A stretch of DNA of 64,000 nucleotides. Source: Burhinus oedicnemus (taxonomy: Eukaryota; Chordata; Aves; Charadriiformes; Burhinidae). The notes below the pieces were generated by a model. The model made no database searches, was not told where the DNA came from, and saw only the letters and a list, made by a program, of their open reading frames with translations. The stretch spans positions 91,560 through 155,559 of the forward strand of contig VFFE01006697.1 in assembly GCA_008921705.1 (NCBI GenBank), written 5' to 3'. Shown here in pieces: positions 45,501 to 58,300 of the stretch; the stretch's first letter is position 1, and every line of letters begins with the position of its first letter. A program made the position numbers and the translations under genes.

Positions 45501-48160
45501 TCTGCTCTGGAGACATGGGACTAGGGCTGGCAGCGGTCAGGTCTCAGTTGCCTTGGAAAGGCTCTGGGTGAGGGTTGTACAGTACTGGTCCCAGCTGGGT
45601 CTCTCCCAGTTTCTCACTTTTATGAGCACTAAAAATATTTGAGAGACGTAAAAACAAAATCTAAAGCACACAGAAATCCCTCCCTCTTGCCTGGAGGCCT
45701 CAGGGCAGCTTCACCCTGGAGAGGAGGGAATGCAGGTCACTGCAAACTGTCCTGGCGGATCTTATCGCGGGACCAAAGCACTGTGGTCACTGAGGTGACC
45801 GCAAAGCTGAGGACCCCGGGGGTCTGGAGCTGCACAGGTGAGGGCAGAGCTGGAAGCACCATCTCCACCATCTGCACTGTTGCAGGCGCTCACCTGACAG
45901 TCCCTGCCTGCCTTTCCCTCCTTTACCTCCTGGCAGCTCCAAGGATTCACTGGAGTGAGGAGAACCAGGTAAAACCAGGCAATACCAGAACTTCTCCAGG
46001 GGAGGGATGTGAGGCTGGGCTAGCCCACATACAGCAGGCAGCAATCCTTGCTCCTGGCTGGATTTACCCCAGAGCTCACACTGGCTTGCCTGGCTCGCTG
46101 CCTCGCAGAAAGGAAGCAGATCAAATTCTCTTCCATTAAGACAGAGAACGGAAAGTGTTGCCTCTCCAGGAGGCACCAGTGACCTCCCACTTCATGCTAC
46201 ACCCAGGCCAAAGCCACCTCTGAGGACTTTAACATCCTAGAAGCACAGCCAACCCTCCCAGTGTGACCCCTTCCCCTCCTGCAGCTCACTCCCTTCTCAG
46301 ACGACAGCCTGGAGATCCACCAAGGAGCTCTTTGCCCAGCTTGTCTTGCTCTCCAGAATTAGTAGGCAATGCAGCAGCAGCAGCCACTACCAGTAGCCTT
46401 TGGGCACATGTGGAGGACAGGACCCTGGATGATGATGATATGGGGAGACTCAGAAGCCTTCACAGAGCACAAGTGAGTCTCTGGGCATTGCCCACCATCA
46501 AAGGTGACTCATTGCTTGTGCAGGTCCTTGAGGAGTGTCCTGAAAGCAAAGCATCTGAGTCAGTCCAAGCCAGAACTTTTTTGGCTGGCTCAGTAGAATG
46601 GCAAACAAACTTTCCACCAGGGTGGGACATAGTGGTGGGAGATCAAACAGTTCATTTAGGTCTGGGTTTTCTCTTTTCAGCCCTTGCCATTAAATATCAC
46701 TCATAGAGAAATGTTGGGAAAAGGTTAAAATAAAGCAAAACTTTTTTAAGTTAAAAACACTCCCATCTGGATCAAAGTGCCAACAAAACGTGAACCCAAT
46801 TTGCAAATTATTTTTCTTGTGCCCTCCCTCCCAAGAAACCACATTTATTGGCAAGTAAATGATTATCCAGAGAGAATGCAAAGGCTCTGTTTGAGAGAGG
46901 AGAAGTCAGTGTCCTTGGGGAGTGGACAGAGAGGGCGAACATCTCCGCCAGCAGCACAAGCGCAGGATAGCACAAGAATCAGAGGCATGAGCAACTGCGG
47001 CCATCACGCTGGGAAACACGCAGGTCACCGGCTCTCAGCCAACATCTCCAATGGCTTTCCCAAGAGCTGGATGGGCTTCAAGAGCAAATATGCTGGAGTG
47101 GACAGGAAAGGAGCAGCAGCTTGAGCAGTTGGCGGCAATTCCTGCGTTGGGAGCCACCAGGCTTTGCTGGGAAACTCCCCTGTGCCCCGAGTTTGTTTCT
47201 GGTCCCAGGTGCACTGTGATAAGGCAGGTTTTGGTCACACTCTGCTAAGTGTCCTCGGAGGTCTGCTGGGACGGATGCCAGTGGCCAGGCAATGGCAGCG
47301 GGAGCACGGTGGGGTTGGCTCTTCCTCAGGGCTGATACAGGTGAGTGATATATTGACAAGCAGCATGAGATGTCTCACAGGGTCAAGAGCAACCCCCAGC
47401 CAGGAGGAAGGACCCATGGCTCCCAAGGGAGCCCACGTCCCCAAGACCACAGGCTGCCCGCTGCCTGTTCAGCCAGGGAGACCTGGTGTCCTTCCCTTGA
47501 TCTTGGTGGCAGGTTTCTCCTGCACACCCGAGTGGATCAGCCCCTTGTTCCAGCTCATTAAACCCGCTTGCGTTCATAGTCACCAGCAAAGCCAAGTGGA
47601 TGGTTTATTGCCCGCTTGTCTTTGTTGCTTTATAAATACAACTGGCTGCTGGTGACACTGGTTTAGGCTGGGGCATTCAAGCTCTGGAGAGAAGGGTGGT
47701 GTGGACATCTGGGCATCTCTGGTCTGCAGGACTTCCTCCTCCCTGTTACCCAGTGTAATCCACCCACACTTGGATCACACCCTGACTGCCAACACCCACA
47801 GGGTAAGATGTGCTCCAAGACCTGCAGGGAGACAATGCTCAGGATCTTCATCCTCCACCTGCCCAGATGTCAGACCCTGGCCAGGTGCCCTCACCCCTAC
47901 GGGCCCTGGGTTGGCCTTGCTGTCCTCTGGGGAGGGTCAGGGATGAGGATAAGCCGTGGGGTGACATCTCCCCGGGGTCTGCAGGACCTTCTGGGCAGCC
48001 GGCAGGGCTCCTGCCTGCCCTGGGCTCGGCCTGCTGGAGGCTGCTCGATGGGTGACAGTGACACAGAGAAGCCAGTTGGCAGGCAGGAGTTGATCTCTAG
48101 CGGCAAGTGGCAGGGATGGGAACTCCTGTGGCTCAGCCCCAGGGCTTCCCGTCCTGCCTG
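42501..48160. other. RHCG-TICRR intergenic spacer
   Basis: 5.7 kb between two diverging promoters. C-rich at 42640..42840. AT-richer patches at 43880..43960 and 46660..46870 may be weak regulatory islands. No gene, RNA gene or transposon family was recognised. Open frames such as 45639..46139 and 47164..47655 carry no family signature. Confidence 0.45.
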
Positions 48161-48175
48161 CTGAGGTCACAGCGG

Positions 48176-48200
48176 TGACATCATCGCGGGAGTGATGTCA
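48176..48200. promoter_or_regulatory. Inverted ATF/CREB-like half-sites
   Basis: TGACATCA (48176..48183) and its exact reverse complement TGATGTCA (48193..48200) flank a 9-bp spacer, about 500 bp upstream of the TICRR ATG. Both are close variants of the CRE/AP-1 word. Confidence 0.45.
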
Positions 48201-48269
48201 TCACAGCGCCACCGCCCTTACACCCAATAAGAGGTGAGAGGAAGGCAGTGACACCAGCACTACGCGCGC

Positions 48270-48660
48270 CCTGCCGGCTTTAAATTTTAAATCGACGGCG
48301 GCAGCCAATCGGCTCGCTCCGGGCGCTGGCCTCGCCCTCTAGTTTCGTCATGGGCCCTCGCCAATGGAATGCGGCGCTTCCCCGCACGCACGCCGCGCCC
48401 CAGCCAATCAGCGGGGAGCGCTGCTCGAACCGCCGGCGCCCCTCCTCCCTTCCATTCTCCGCCCACCGCCAGCGCGGGCGCTGCATTGCGCAGGCGCGCC
48501 ACGCCGCAGCCCAATGGGAAGCGAGGACTGGAGGGGGCGGGCGCTCGGCGGCAGCCAATGAGGGTGCGCGTTGCGAGGGCGCCAGCAGTTGTACCGGGCG
48601 ATGGCGGCGGGCGCTCCCTGAGGAGGGGTCCGCGGGCCGCGCGCGCGGCGGGGTCGGCCG
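48270..48660 (+). promoter_or_regulatory. TICRR CpG-island promoter with five CCAAT boxes
   Basis: CCAAT occurs on the plus strand at 48305, 48361, 48404, 48511 and 48555, mostly in GCCAATNR contexts preferred by NF-Y. There is no TATA box near the expected start. TTTAAATTTTAAATC (near 48279..48293) includes TTTAAA, a variant of the CHR word, but it lies upstream of the CCAAT boxes. Multiple NF-Y sites in a CpG island are typical of cell-cycle genes. The CpG-rich zone continues through exon 1 to about 49270. Confidence 0.75.
48601..48621 (+). CDS. Possible upstream ORF in the TICRR leader (MAAGAP)
   Basis: Six codons plus TGA, with G at -3 and +4, so a strong initiation context, ending 75 nt before the TICRR ATG. 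It is translated only if transcription starts upstream of 48601. With the last CCAAT at 48555 the start could equally lie just downstream and exclude it. Confidence 0.3.
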   Translation: MAAGAP

Positions 48661-48696
48661 TTGGGCCGTCGTGAGGCGGACGCCCGCCCGCCCGCC

Positions 48697-49353
48697 ATGT
48701 CGTGCTCCCACAGCGTGGTGTTCCTGCTGGACACGGCCAGCCCGGGCCGGCGGGTGCGGCTGCAGCGCGGCGCCCTGCGGCTCCTCAACCACCTGGGCTG
48801 CCGCTTCGGCCTGACCCGCCTCCGCTGGGCCTTCAGGTTCTTTGACTCGCTTGGGGGCCGCGGCAGGGCCTCGCGGGGCGGCGGCTTCCGCCCGCCGGGG
48901 CCCCGCGCCTGGGCCCGCTTCGAGGAGGAGCTGGCGGAACGGTTCGGGGCGCGGGGACCCGCCGCCGTCTTGCCCGGGCCGGCGCCCCGCGCCGCCCTCA
49001 CCCACAACGGCCTGAAGGAGACACTCCTCGACTTCCAGTGGGACCGCCCCGAGATCGCGTCGCCCGCCAAGCCGCTCCGCAGGAGCCGGAGGACGGGACT
49101 GGCCGCTGGCGAGCCCTCGGAGAGCCAGGCGCCTCCCGAGGGCTTTGTGAACGCCGTCTTCCTCTTCTCCCCTTGCCCCCATTCGCGGAGGGAGCTGCGG
49201 CAGTTCGTGTCGGGGAGCGACGCGCCTTCCTCCCCTCGTGAGCCGCCCACGGCTCAGGAGCTGGCAGAGAGACTCCTGCCCAAGAGTGTCCAGGAGTTGA
49301 TTGCGGACCAGAAAATCACGCTGTTCTGGGTGGACACTGCCGAGTGGTCTCAG
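48697..49353 (+). CDS. TICRR: TICRR exon 1 (residues 1-219)
   Basis: ATG in context GCCATGT with G at -3. Encodes the conserved N-terminal domain: [52 protein letters not shown] and [13 protein letters not shown]. Donor GTAATG. GC-rich and partly inside the CpG island. Confidence 0.97.
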
Positions 49354-52300
49354 GTAATGAGATTATACCGTACAGCTTTCAGCTGCGAGTACTTGCAGGC
49401 TATCTTCCACGCTGTCCTCCCGTATAAGAAGGGAGAGCAGTTTTATGCTGTAGTCTTTCAGTGGTAGGGAAGAGTCTTCAGTTACTGCCACGTAATCTTG
49501 TTCAGCAAGAGACTGAAAACTGGAATTGTAGTCATACACGTGGAGATGGAGATAAATCAGCAGTTGAGTAACTGCAGCGTTTAATGATGGGTCGTCTTGT
49601 GCTTTGAGTTAGGTGGGAGTTACAGCTATTCAGAATTGCAAATAAGCAGTCTGAAAACTTAAGTGTCTAGATACATGCTTGAAAATATTGGCTACCTCTT
49701 AATTCAGTGGGAATAGTATTTTCTTTATTGGGTTCCTGGTAATGTTAATAAACTCCATAAAAACACTTGGAAAGCACTGTTAAGATGGCTCTGTATGCGT
49801 TTCTTATGCTGGTTTTTCTAAAAGTATGCAATCTCTATTTGTTTGGATTGAGGTTATCTCACTGCCAATGTTAACTTGAGACCTCTCTGTTCCTTTATTT
49901 CAGCTGATTGAATCCCCAGATCATGTTGGATACTGGACAATGTTTGAACTGATCTGTCAGATGGGAGGCACCATTTTGCCGTCTGAAACCTTAGTGCAAT
50001 GTTTGAGTCACCACGGGGCAGATCTTGCTCGTGGCTTTCTTGGAGACTCAAGTTCCCCTGTGCCACAGAATGTGCCTTGGACCATGCTTCTGCCATTGGA
50101 TGCGACTTTGAACTGCTTGTTCTCGAAGCCCTCTGTATTTCAAGCAGTATTCCCCCAGCAAGAAGGAACGATGTTTCTCAGCATGCCTGGTAATAAAAAA
50201 CCAAACCAAAACAGAAAGAGAAATAGGTGTGCGTAGTAATAACTTATCTCTCATGCAGGGTCCTTGATGAGTTTCCCTTGTGAACAGTATGTGTAGAAAT
50301 AACTTCAGATATTTAAGCGCCTAAGTTTGAAGAAAAAAAAAGTCCTGCATGTGCTCTAGTTCCTCTGATACAAGAGCTGTTAGCCCATATTTCTGATTTA
50401 GCCTTTCAGTTTTTCATGCTTCCAGAAGTTTGGATGTCTGAAGGGCTTTTTGCTGGTCCCACCTTATACAGATGTGCACCCTTCTACATGCTTTGTCTCA
50501 GCTTCAATTTGGCTAAACTAAGAACACAAAAAGTCCCTTCAAAAGAAACTAGATTAGCTTTAAAGCAACATGAAGTGTGCATTGTCTCTTTAGTGGTCCC
50601 TTTGTGCACTTAGCTTCTTCATGAGGGCTTGGGAAGATCAGTTCTGCAGTACCCTTATGGTAGAATTATTCCCAGTTCTGAATTTATTTTTCTTGGATTG
50701 AAGTTGTCTCTTCGTCCAGATGAAAAACATTTTTTATAAGCTTTAGGACTTCTGCTTTATCTTATCCTTGCACAGGAGGAAAGAAGCAGGAAAGCTGTAC
50801 TGTGATCCTGGAACCCCTAGCCATGAGCCAAAGACAGCTGCATTGTCCAGTCAACATCTTCCTGAAAGGCAGCCTGGCAGGTTGGAGCTTGATGGAGGCT
50901 GGCCACTTTCTCACAGAAAGCTGGATACTGCAGAGCTCACAGGCTGAGCCGGCAGAACATAACAGGTCACTGTTTCATCAGCTGTTAAGGAGTCTAGTGA
51001 CTGAAGAGCTGCACATGGTAAATCTTTTCTTTGCCTTAAACTAATATCTACTCTGAAATGAGCTGTGGCAAAAGGGGTGACAGTCTATCATGTTGCGAAG
51101 ACAATAATAGTGGTGTTCATTGTACTGCAAACAGCTCATTTGGAGCTAAATTCAGAACATTCTTTAGAAGATCATGTAAATCTATAACCTGTTTGTAAAG
51201 TATCTGTACTCCTTAGGTCTCTGTATTTCTAGATAATGTAAAATTTTCTCTTTTTTAATGTAGGTTGCTGAGGTATCTTTATCTAAAACTTGGTGCCCCC
51301 ACACCGCTGTTTTATCAGCACTTTCTGAGAGCACTGCAGTTCTGACTATACTCGGTACTGAGAAGACTGCTGAAGTTCAGCGATGCAACCTTGGAGGAGC
51401 TGTAGTGGAGAACTCTTCCCAAGACTGTGCTCTTCACCTCCCGGATATTGTGAATAGCGTGTTGAGTAAAATTAACACATCGGTGGAAGATTCTCTGGCA
51501 AGTACGGGTAGGTGTCAGGAAATGCAAAACTTGCCATCTTTTGATCATCTCTAGATCTGATTTGGAGTGGAAAAGTCTAAAGCTAATGATTTCTTCAGTG
51601 AGGAATCTTTCATTTTTGGGAATTGTTAATTTTGTCTTGTCTTCTGTGGCTCGGGTCTTATGGTGCAGAAATCTGCACTGGTGTACCTTTCTGTTCTATT
51701 GACAGAGCATTAGTTTCTGTTAGCTTGTAGATAAAGTGCAGCTACTTGTGCTTGGGGACAAGTTTTTAGAACGAGGTTTCCTAAAATGTGTCACATAGGC
51801 CATCCCTGGCCAGTAAAGCCTTTGGATGTGGCTGCACGGAGGCTGGTTTTAGCTCACCTGTTTTGTGTTATAGTGAATCTTCTTCGTCTCCCTACCTGAT
51901 GTATTGGCTATTAAATTGCCCCTCCATGAGCAAAGGTTTGGAAACCTCTGCTTTAGAGCCTCTGTGAAGGCTGGGAACTCTTGCCACTTCATTTAGTTTC
52001 CTTCTATTTTTTTTTTTGTGTGTGTGTCCGCTCACAGGAGAAGAAACTCCTATGCCAGAGTGGGTCCAACGGGAACTGTCCCATACAGCGGGCTGGCATC
52101 CTTCAGTGCTTGAAGCATGGTATCCTTCATCGAATGCTTGTGGAGCAAGCTCAGATCTGATGGAGTCATTCAGGTATTTTTCTGAAACATGTCTCTGAGC
52201 AATAATTGAGGATTTCTGCTTCCTGTTAAGGGAGCATAGCTGTAGTGTTGCTCAGAGTTCTTGAATTAAATGTTCCTCTTAGTGCTTTTATTTCTGTACT

Positions 52301-55300
52301 CAGTTTACTGTGTGGTTTTGCTTCATTATGTCTTGGTGTATAAACAAAAGGAATGGGGAACAGGATGTTTGGGTAGTAGTTTGCATGGATTAAGATCTTG
52401 ACAGTTTCAGGAGTGATACAGGTGACTTAAAATGACCTAAGCTATATGGGGAAATGTCAGACTTCAGCTCTTCTTATGGTATGATAAGATCCACTGCAAG
52501 ATACTGAAGACAGTGGTTGTGTTATCACAGTTAGTATTTAGTAGGAATGAATGAGCCTGCTTCCGTCAAAGAGGTTGCTGAGTGAAACAAAAAAAATGCC
52601 TAATGCAGGATAGCTTAGACAGCATGAAACTGCTTATGTAGTTTTGTGGCATGGGTCAGTGGCATATCCATTGTACATCAGGCAACTCTTGTTATGCTTG
52701 TTTCCAACTTGGTGTGACCTTTTTAAAGAGGGTGGTTTGGGTTTTTTATATCTTTTAAATAAGAGTTTTGGGGAGCAGGCATTGGAAGAGTACTAGCATA
52801 TATTACTTGCACTATATTGCTGTGGACTGGCACCTAGAAAAAGCTGGTTCCTGTCTACTGGGAACAAGGAATATGTCTCCCACTCCCATCTCTTTTGATA
52901 ACTATAGTGAATAGCTCTTTTATATAGGCTCCTGCAGGTTCCTTGTGTGAACGGGAAGGATGATGCAGACCAATCTGAAGTAGAACTCTCAGAAAGTCTA
53001 TCTGAGCTGTACCAGAGAAAATTCAGTGAAACATCTGCTGCAGCTGGACCAGGAAATAACAAAAAAAGGCGTATGTATACCTTGGGCCTACACGTGCATG
53101 TTGTCAATTAAAGATGATAAAGACTTCTCAGCAGGCCTTTTCAGTGCATCAGCCCTAGAGATCTGTACTCTTCTGAGTAGTGGCATGCTTTAGATTTTTT
53201 TTCTTGTTTAGAGACAGCATCATTTACATACTAATATTAGGATTGTCCTTTAGTACAACCCAAATGAATCCTTAATTCAAGGCTGCGCAGTGACTAACAA
53301 AACCATTAAAAAGCAGCATGCAGAGTTGTGCAGTTTCACCAGGTGTTGAAACAGGGACCACTCCAACTGCTAGTAAATACTCAACCTCTCAACTTTGTTC
53401 TAATTTGGAGAAGTAAAACGCTTTCTTCTGGAAGAGTTTAATGATTGCATTTCAGTACACTAACCACAGTTGCATATACACTGACCTAGTGTATCCCTAA
53501 GTCTTGCTCTGTCAGCTATTTCTATTTCTGTGACATCAGATTGCTTCCTATATATGTAACTTCTGATTATACCTATGTGAGTTCTTATCCAGAGCAACAG
53601 TTTTCACTATTTACTTAGACAAGTAGCTGCCTGCTGTGCTGCCTGTACATTTATTTTGTGGAGAAATATAAACATTTTGGGCTGTGTTTTCTGCTAGAGG
53701 GTTACTAATATCACTTGACAGTAACACAGAAGTCAGTATTATGCTCTGCCTTAGGTGGAATTCCTGCCCCAGTGTGTCTGAAAGTAGAACTCCCTTTTTG
53801 TGCTGTTACAGGTGGGGTTCCCCGAACTCCAGTCAGGCAGAAGATGAAGACCATGTCCAGATCCCTGCAGATGCTCAACGTAGCAAGACTGAATGTAAAA
53901 GCTCAGAAGTTTCAACCTGATGGTGCGCCACCAACAGGGAATGAGAAGATTCCACAGAAGCTTTCAGCAAAAAGATTGGATGAAAAGGTGGAAGAAAAGG
54001 AAAAGGCACTAAAAATATCAATAGGTGTGTGTTAAGCTATCAGTCCTGATATTTGTAGGAGGTCACAGGGAATTTTTATGTAAGGGAGGGGGAAGGATAA
54101 TAAGTATTGGGTGCTAGGGAGCAGATTGATGTTTGGGTTTCTGTATCTTCAGCTTGGTGCAGAGTGGTTGGTTTTTTCCACCCTTCTCCCAGTTAGTTTC
54201 TATAAATGTTTATAACCTAGTGCTACAGCTACTCCTGGGATTATTTTTCTGCCTTGTATCCGTCTGAAAAAAGCAATAAGGAAGTAGAGGGAAGCACCCT
54301 ATTTACTAATTATGCAGAACTAAAGGGAATTTCTTGACTGCTACAGTAACCTGAAAGTTTCCTGATCTGCTCTGAACAAAGCTTATTGTTTGTCGTGGGT
54401 CTGGACCTGGGACTGCTTCTGTTTAGCGTTCTGTGGTCTGGATGTGTCTTTGCTGGAGAGAACCTCTTTTGATGACCCCCTCTGTTTCCCTCTTCAGCTG
54501 GAATGAGTATTTTCAGTAAGGTGTGGTGAACAGGCATTTAATTAACTTAGACCATTTCCCTTGCAGACTTCAAAACTGAGGAGGACCTGCAGTCCCATTT
54601 AATTGCAAGCTACCAGAAGGCTGTTGCTGAGGGAGTTCTTTCATCTGTGTGTGCCCAGAATATGATCATGGTCATTAAAATGTTCTTGAAAGCACCAGAT
54701 GCCAAAGAGAAAGAGGTAGGTAAGAGCAGGTGGGGCCAGGGTTGTTACTGGTCTGGAAATTAAAGCTTTTACTATTTCAGGCTACCTTTCCTTCATCTTA
54801 CCTGAAGTTTTTATGCACAGTTGCAGGTAGTCTAAACCACAACCACCAACCACTTCTATCTGTGCTGACTCAATAGTGAAAAACTGCAGGTAGTTGTAAA
54901 AGATGTAGGAAAATCCAGTTCAGTTATCAGTTTACACCTTTGCTAAAGATTGCAACAGATGTCTCTTTACTTTACATTGACATCATTCTGAATTCTAATT
55001 TCACTTATTCAAAGACAATATTTAAAAAAAATTCATTCTTGCAAACCATATTTTAAAAAAGGTGCATCTTTTACATGGCAAATCTAGGCCTGCTACTCCT
55101 CCAGGAAACAGAAATAGTTCAAGGTATTTCTTACAATCTTTAACACTATGTATAGACTTAAAGTAACTCACTGAAACCAAAATTGGTAAACTTGTGAGTA
55201 ATTGAAATAATACTGTAAAAGAGAAATCCATAGTTACTGAAGAAGGCTTGAAGCTGCAAGCAAGTGACCTCTGTGATTTCAAGCTATAAGTTCTTCTATG

Positions 55301-58300
55301 TCTCATGTCACTGTGACTTTGCTACTGAAAGAAAAAAGACAATTTTCCTTGAAGGAGAAGAAAAAAATTGAGCCATTCTCTAAAGAATGGGTCAAGAGAG
55401 TGTGTGTGTGGGAAACCTGTCCTGCAGACAGGGAACAGTCCTGAAGTTTTAGCTGTAATTATGTGTCTTTGCAGGTGGCCTGTGTGGAAAGAGTCAGAAA
55501 CCATCTCCTGAAGACCAGCAAAATGCTGAGACAACAGCATGGCTTGCAGAAGGAGACCAAAGTCAGAGAGTATGAGACATTTTGTTTACTTCAACTTCTG
55601 AGATACTGTGGAGTTGGTTAGCAATTTTTAATGGTGGCTTTTTTGTACAAGTGGAAAAGTATTTATGTGGGGTAAATATTCCAGGGAGAATCTCTGGTCA
55701 CAGTAAAAACACTTCATTAAATGCAAACATACGTATGCTGTGTGATAAGCATTGCAGCCTATATCTGAAATGAGGCATGTCCCCTGCCACCAAAATGAAA
55801 TGCTAACCAAATTATGCTGTCAAAAGGAGCCACTTCCCCTCCCGTGCTTTTTTGAGCATACCTTTTGCAGTAAATATGCTGTTTCCACCAGAAAAAAGGC
55901 AGTGAATGATTACCTGTTTTCTTAGGTGCCGACTTCAGGTATTTTTGCGCCTTGAGTTATGTCTTCAGTGCCCTTCACTGCAGAGCAACACTGACGAAAT
56001 GGAGCAGCTGTTAGAAGAGGCAAGTAAATTATAGATCAGGTTGTGTTTCTGGATGACACTAGAAATGCAGACCTGGAACCTGTAGTTTTGCCTTGATTTT
56101 ACTGTAACCCACTATATTCCTTGCTAAAAAAAATCTGGTATTGCAACTGTCACAACTTAATCGTTTTCCCACCTGACTTTCTCTTCCAGATGACAGATAT
56201 GCTGCGCATTTTATGTCTGACTGAAGACCCAGGGTATCTTACAAAGTTTCTAGAGGAAATATTAGAATTGTAAGTTCTTTAGGATGACTTAAGTGTTACT
56301 GGGGACTGTAGTTTTGGTTGGATATCATCCTTGAGTAACAGCAATCTACAGCTTTGACCTCCTGCATCTTTGTAATTTTCAGAAGCTTAGACATGTTCTG
56401 TTTGTTACGTTTATATCTTGATTAAAGAAAGAGTAGCTGATAAGCAAGTAAACTAATGAAAAAAACCAGATGATTTTCAGTTGTTTTTTGATTGACACTT
56501 AAGAACAAAGATTTAGTTTAAACCTTGGGATTGAAACACTGACAGTTTTTGGGGGGATTGTATTTGATGTGGGTTCTCTTTGATGCTCTAGGTATATGAA
56601 TTCTATACCGAAGACCCTTGGAGATATTTACTATGGTCTTGGTACACAAATACCCCCGAAGCTGGCATCTGTTCTGCCTTCAGACTTCTTCAGTGATGAT
56701 TCCGTGACTCTGGATAGCAAATCTCCAAGCCTTCCACCATCTTTATCATCTGCCTTAACTCCCAGTGCTGTTTGCCTACGCACTGAGAGTGATCAGCTGG
56801 AGGAGCTGCGCACTAGATCTGCCAAAAAGAGAAGGTAATAATTCCAAATAGGAGGCAGCTTGTTGCAGCCTGGGCTTGTGCCTGAGGAGTTATTTAAACT
56901 ACAGCTCAGTCATCTTTGTTTCTGTTGCTGGATAGCTAGTTGGGGAAGCTGACACCTGCTGATAGTTCTGCAAGCCTGAGAGAGAAATCCTAAAGGCTCC
57001 CATTTTTCATTTTTAACTTGCCATTGTTGACTTTATGAAAGTGTAATATTGATTCTGTATGTGTCTTGTGCACGAGTAGAGTTCGTGAGCATCTTCTGGG
57101 ACAGGATGTTCTACTGTGCAGTAGGTGACCTTACATTGTTAAAGTTAAAACTGCGATTTACTGTAGACCTCTGTGTTGGGGTTGCTGTGTACATTTTAGC
57201 AAATGGTGAAATGAGTTTTCATACCAACCTTAAAGTTAGGTATAGCTATTTATATTGCAAATTATCCTTCAGTATTGTAACATAAGTGAGGTACCAGTGC
57301 AATTTGCAGTCTGAGTTTGGGTAAAGATTTCATATCTTTAGAATCAATCCTAAGTTGAATTGTCATTGGGTTGATACCTATGCTTATTCTGCTCTTATTT
57401 TAAACTAATCTTTGTATACTTTCTAAAGGAATAACGTGTTAGCCAGACACAGGAGCATGACAGAAGCACCACAGAACTTGCGTCAAATTGAGATTCCCAA
57501 GGTAGCCAAGAATCCCATCAGAAAGGTAAAACTCTTCCAAAAGGATTGTGTGCAGGTTGCTTCTGCAGGGGTGTAGCAACATTGTGAACTGACACTTGAG
57601 TGCAAAAACTCTTGCTCTGTATTCACTTGATAAGTATGCCCTGTATCAGCTGTACAGGGATCAAAATAATTCTGAAGGAGAAATTGAAATAACGTGTGGT
57701 TCAGAGGTTACAGTTAATATTTATAAGAGGTAAACATAACATTCAACTGCCAGTGAGGCTGATTTCTTTTTTGTTTCAGGAGAACTTGCGTTCTTACCTT
57801 GCTGCTGAGAAGTCCCAACAGGTGCCTGTGTTGCAGAAAGAAGCAGTGCAAGGTATATTGACTTCTAGCTTTTTGATGGAAAGGTGTGTCTTCAGCACAT
57901 GTTGTCCCTGTAAATTTTAGTGAGCCATGATGAAATTATGCTGAAGCATGCTGGAAATCTGAAGGAAGTTTTGCTGAATTCTGCAAAAACTTTGAGGAAA
58001 AAATAATCACTGTATTCTGTGTGTGCTCACATGCAGAAAACTTAAATCATGTATCCTGAAAAGAAAACCTTTCCATTCTTCCTTCAATCTTGCAGTTATT
58101 TCTATCTTCGCTGTCCTGAAAACAAAATGAAGACACAAGTGAACTCCTATATCTGGAAACAGGATATCTCTCTACAAAATACTTAATAAAATTAAATCCC
58201 ATATGCATTCTCTGAACCAGCATGCGTTTCAGTTGAAATTTTATAGCTTACTTAATGTTGCTCCATCTGGGATGCTGACCGGCTGCTTTTTCTGCTATGG

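Noticed and set aside
48280..49250. Minus-strand open frames of 280 and 300 codons opposite TICRR exon 1
   Set aside because: Shadow frames of a GC-rich coding exon and CpG-island promoter. No homology or splice structure.
56022..56025. GT donor four bases past the TICRR exon 10 end
   Set aside because: It would add four nucleotides and shift the frame before exon 11, whose frame is fixed by homology.
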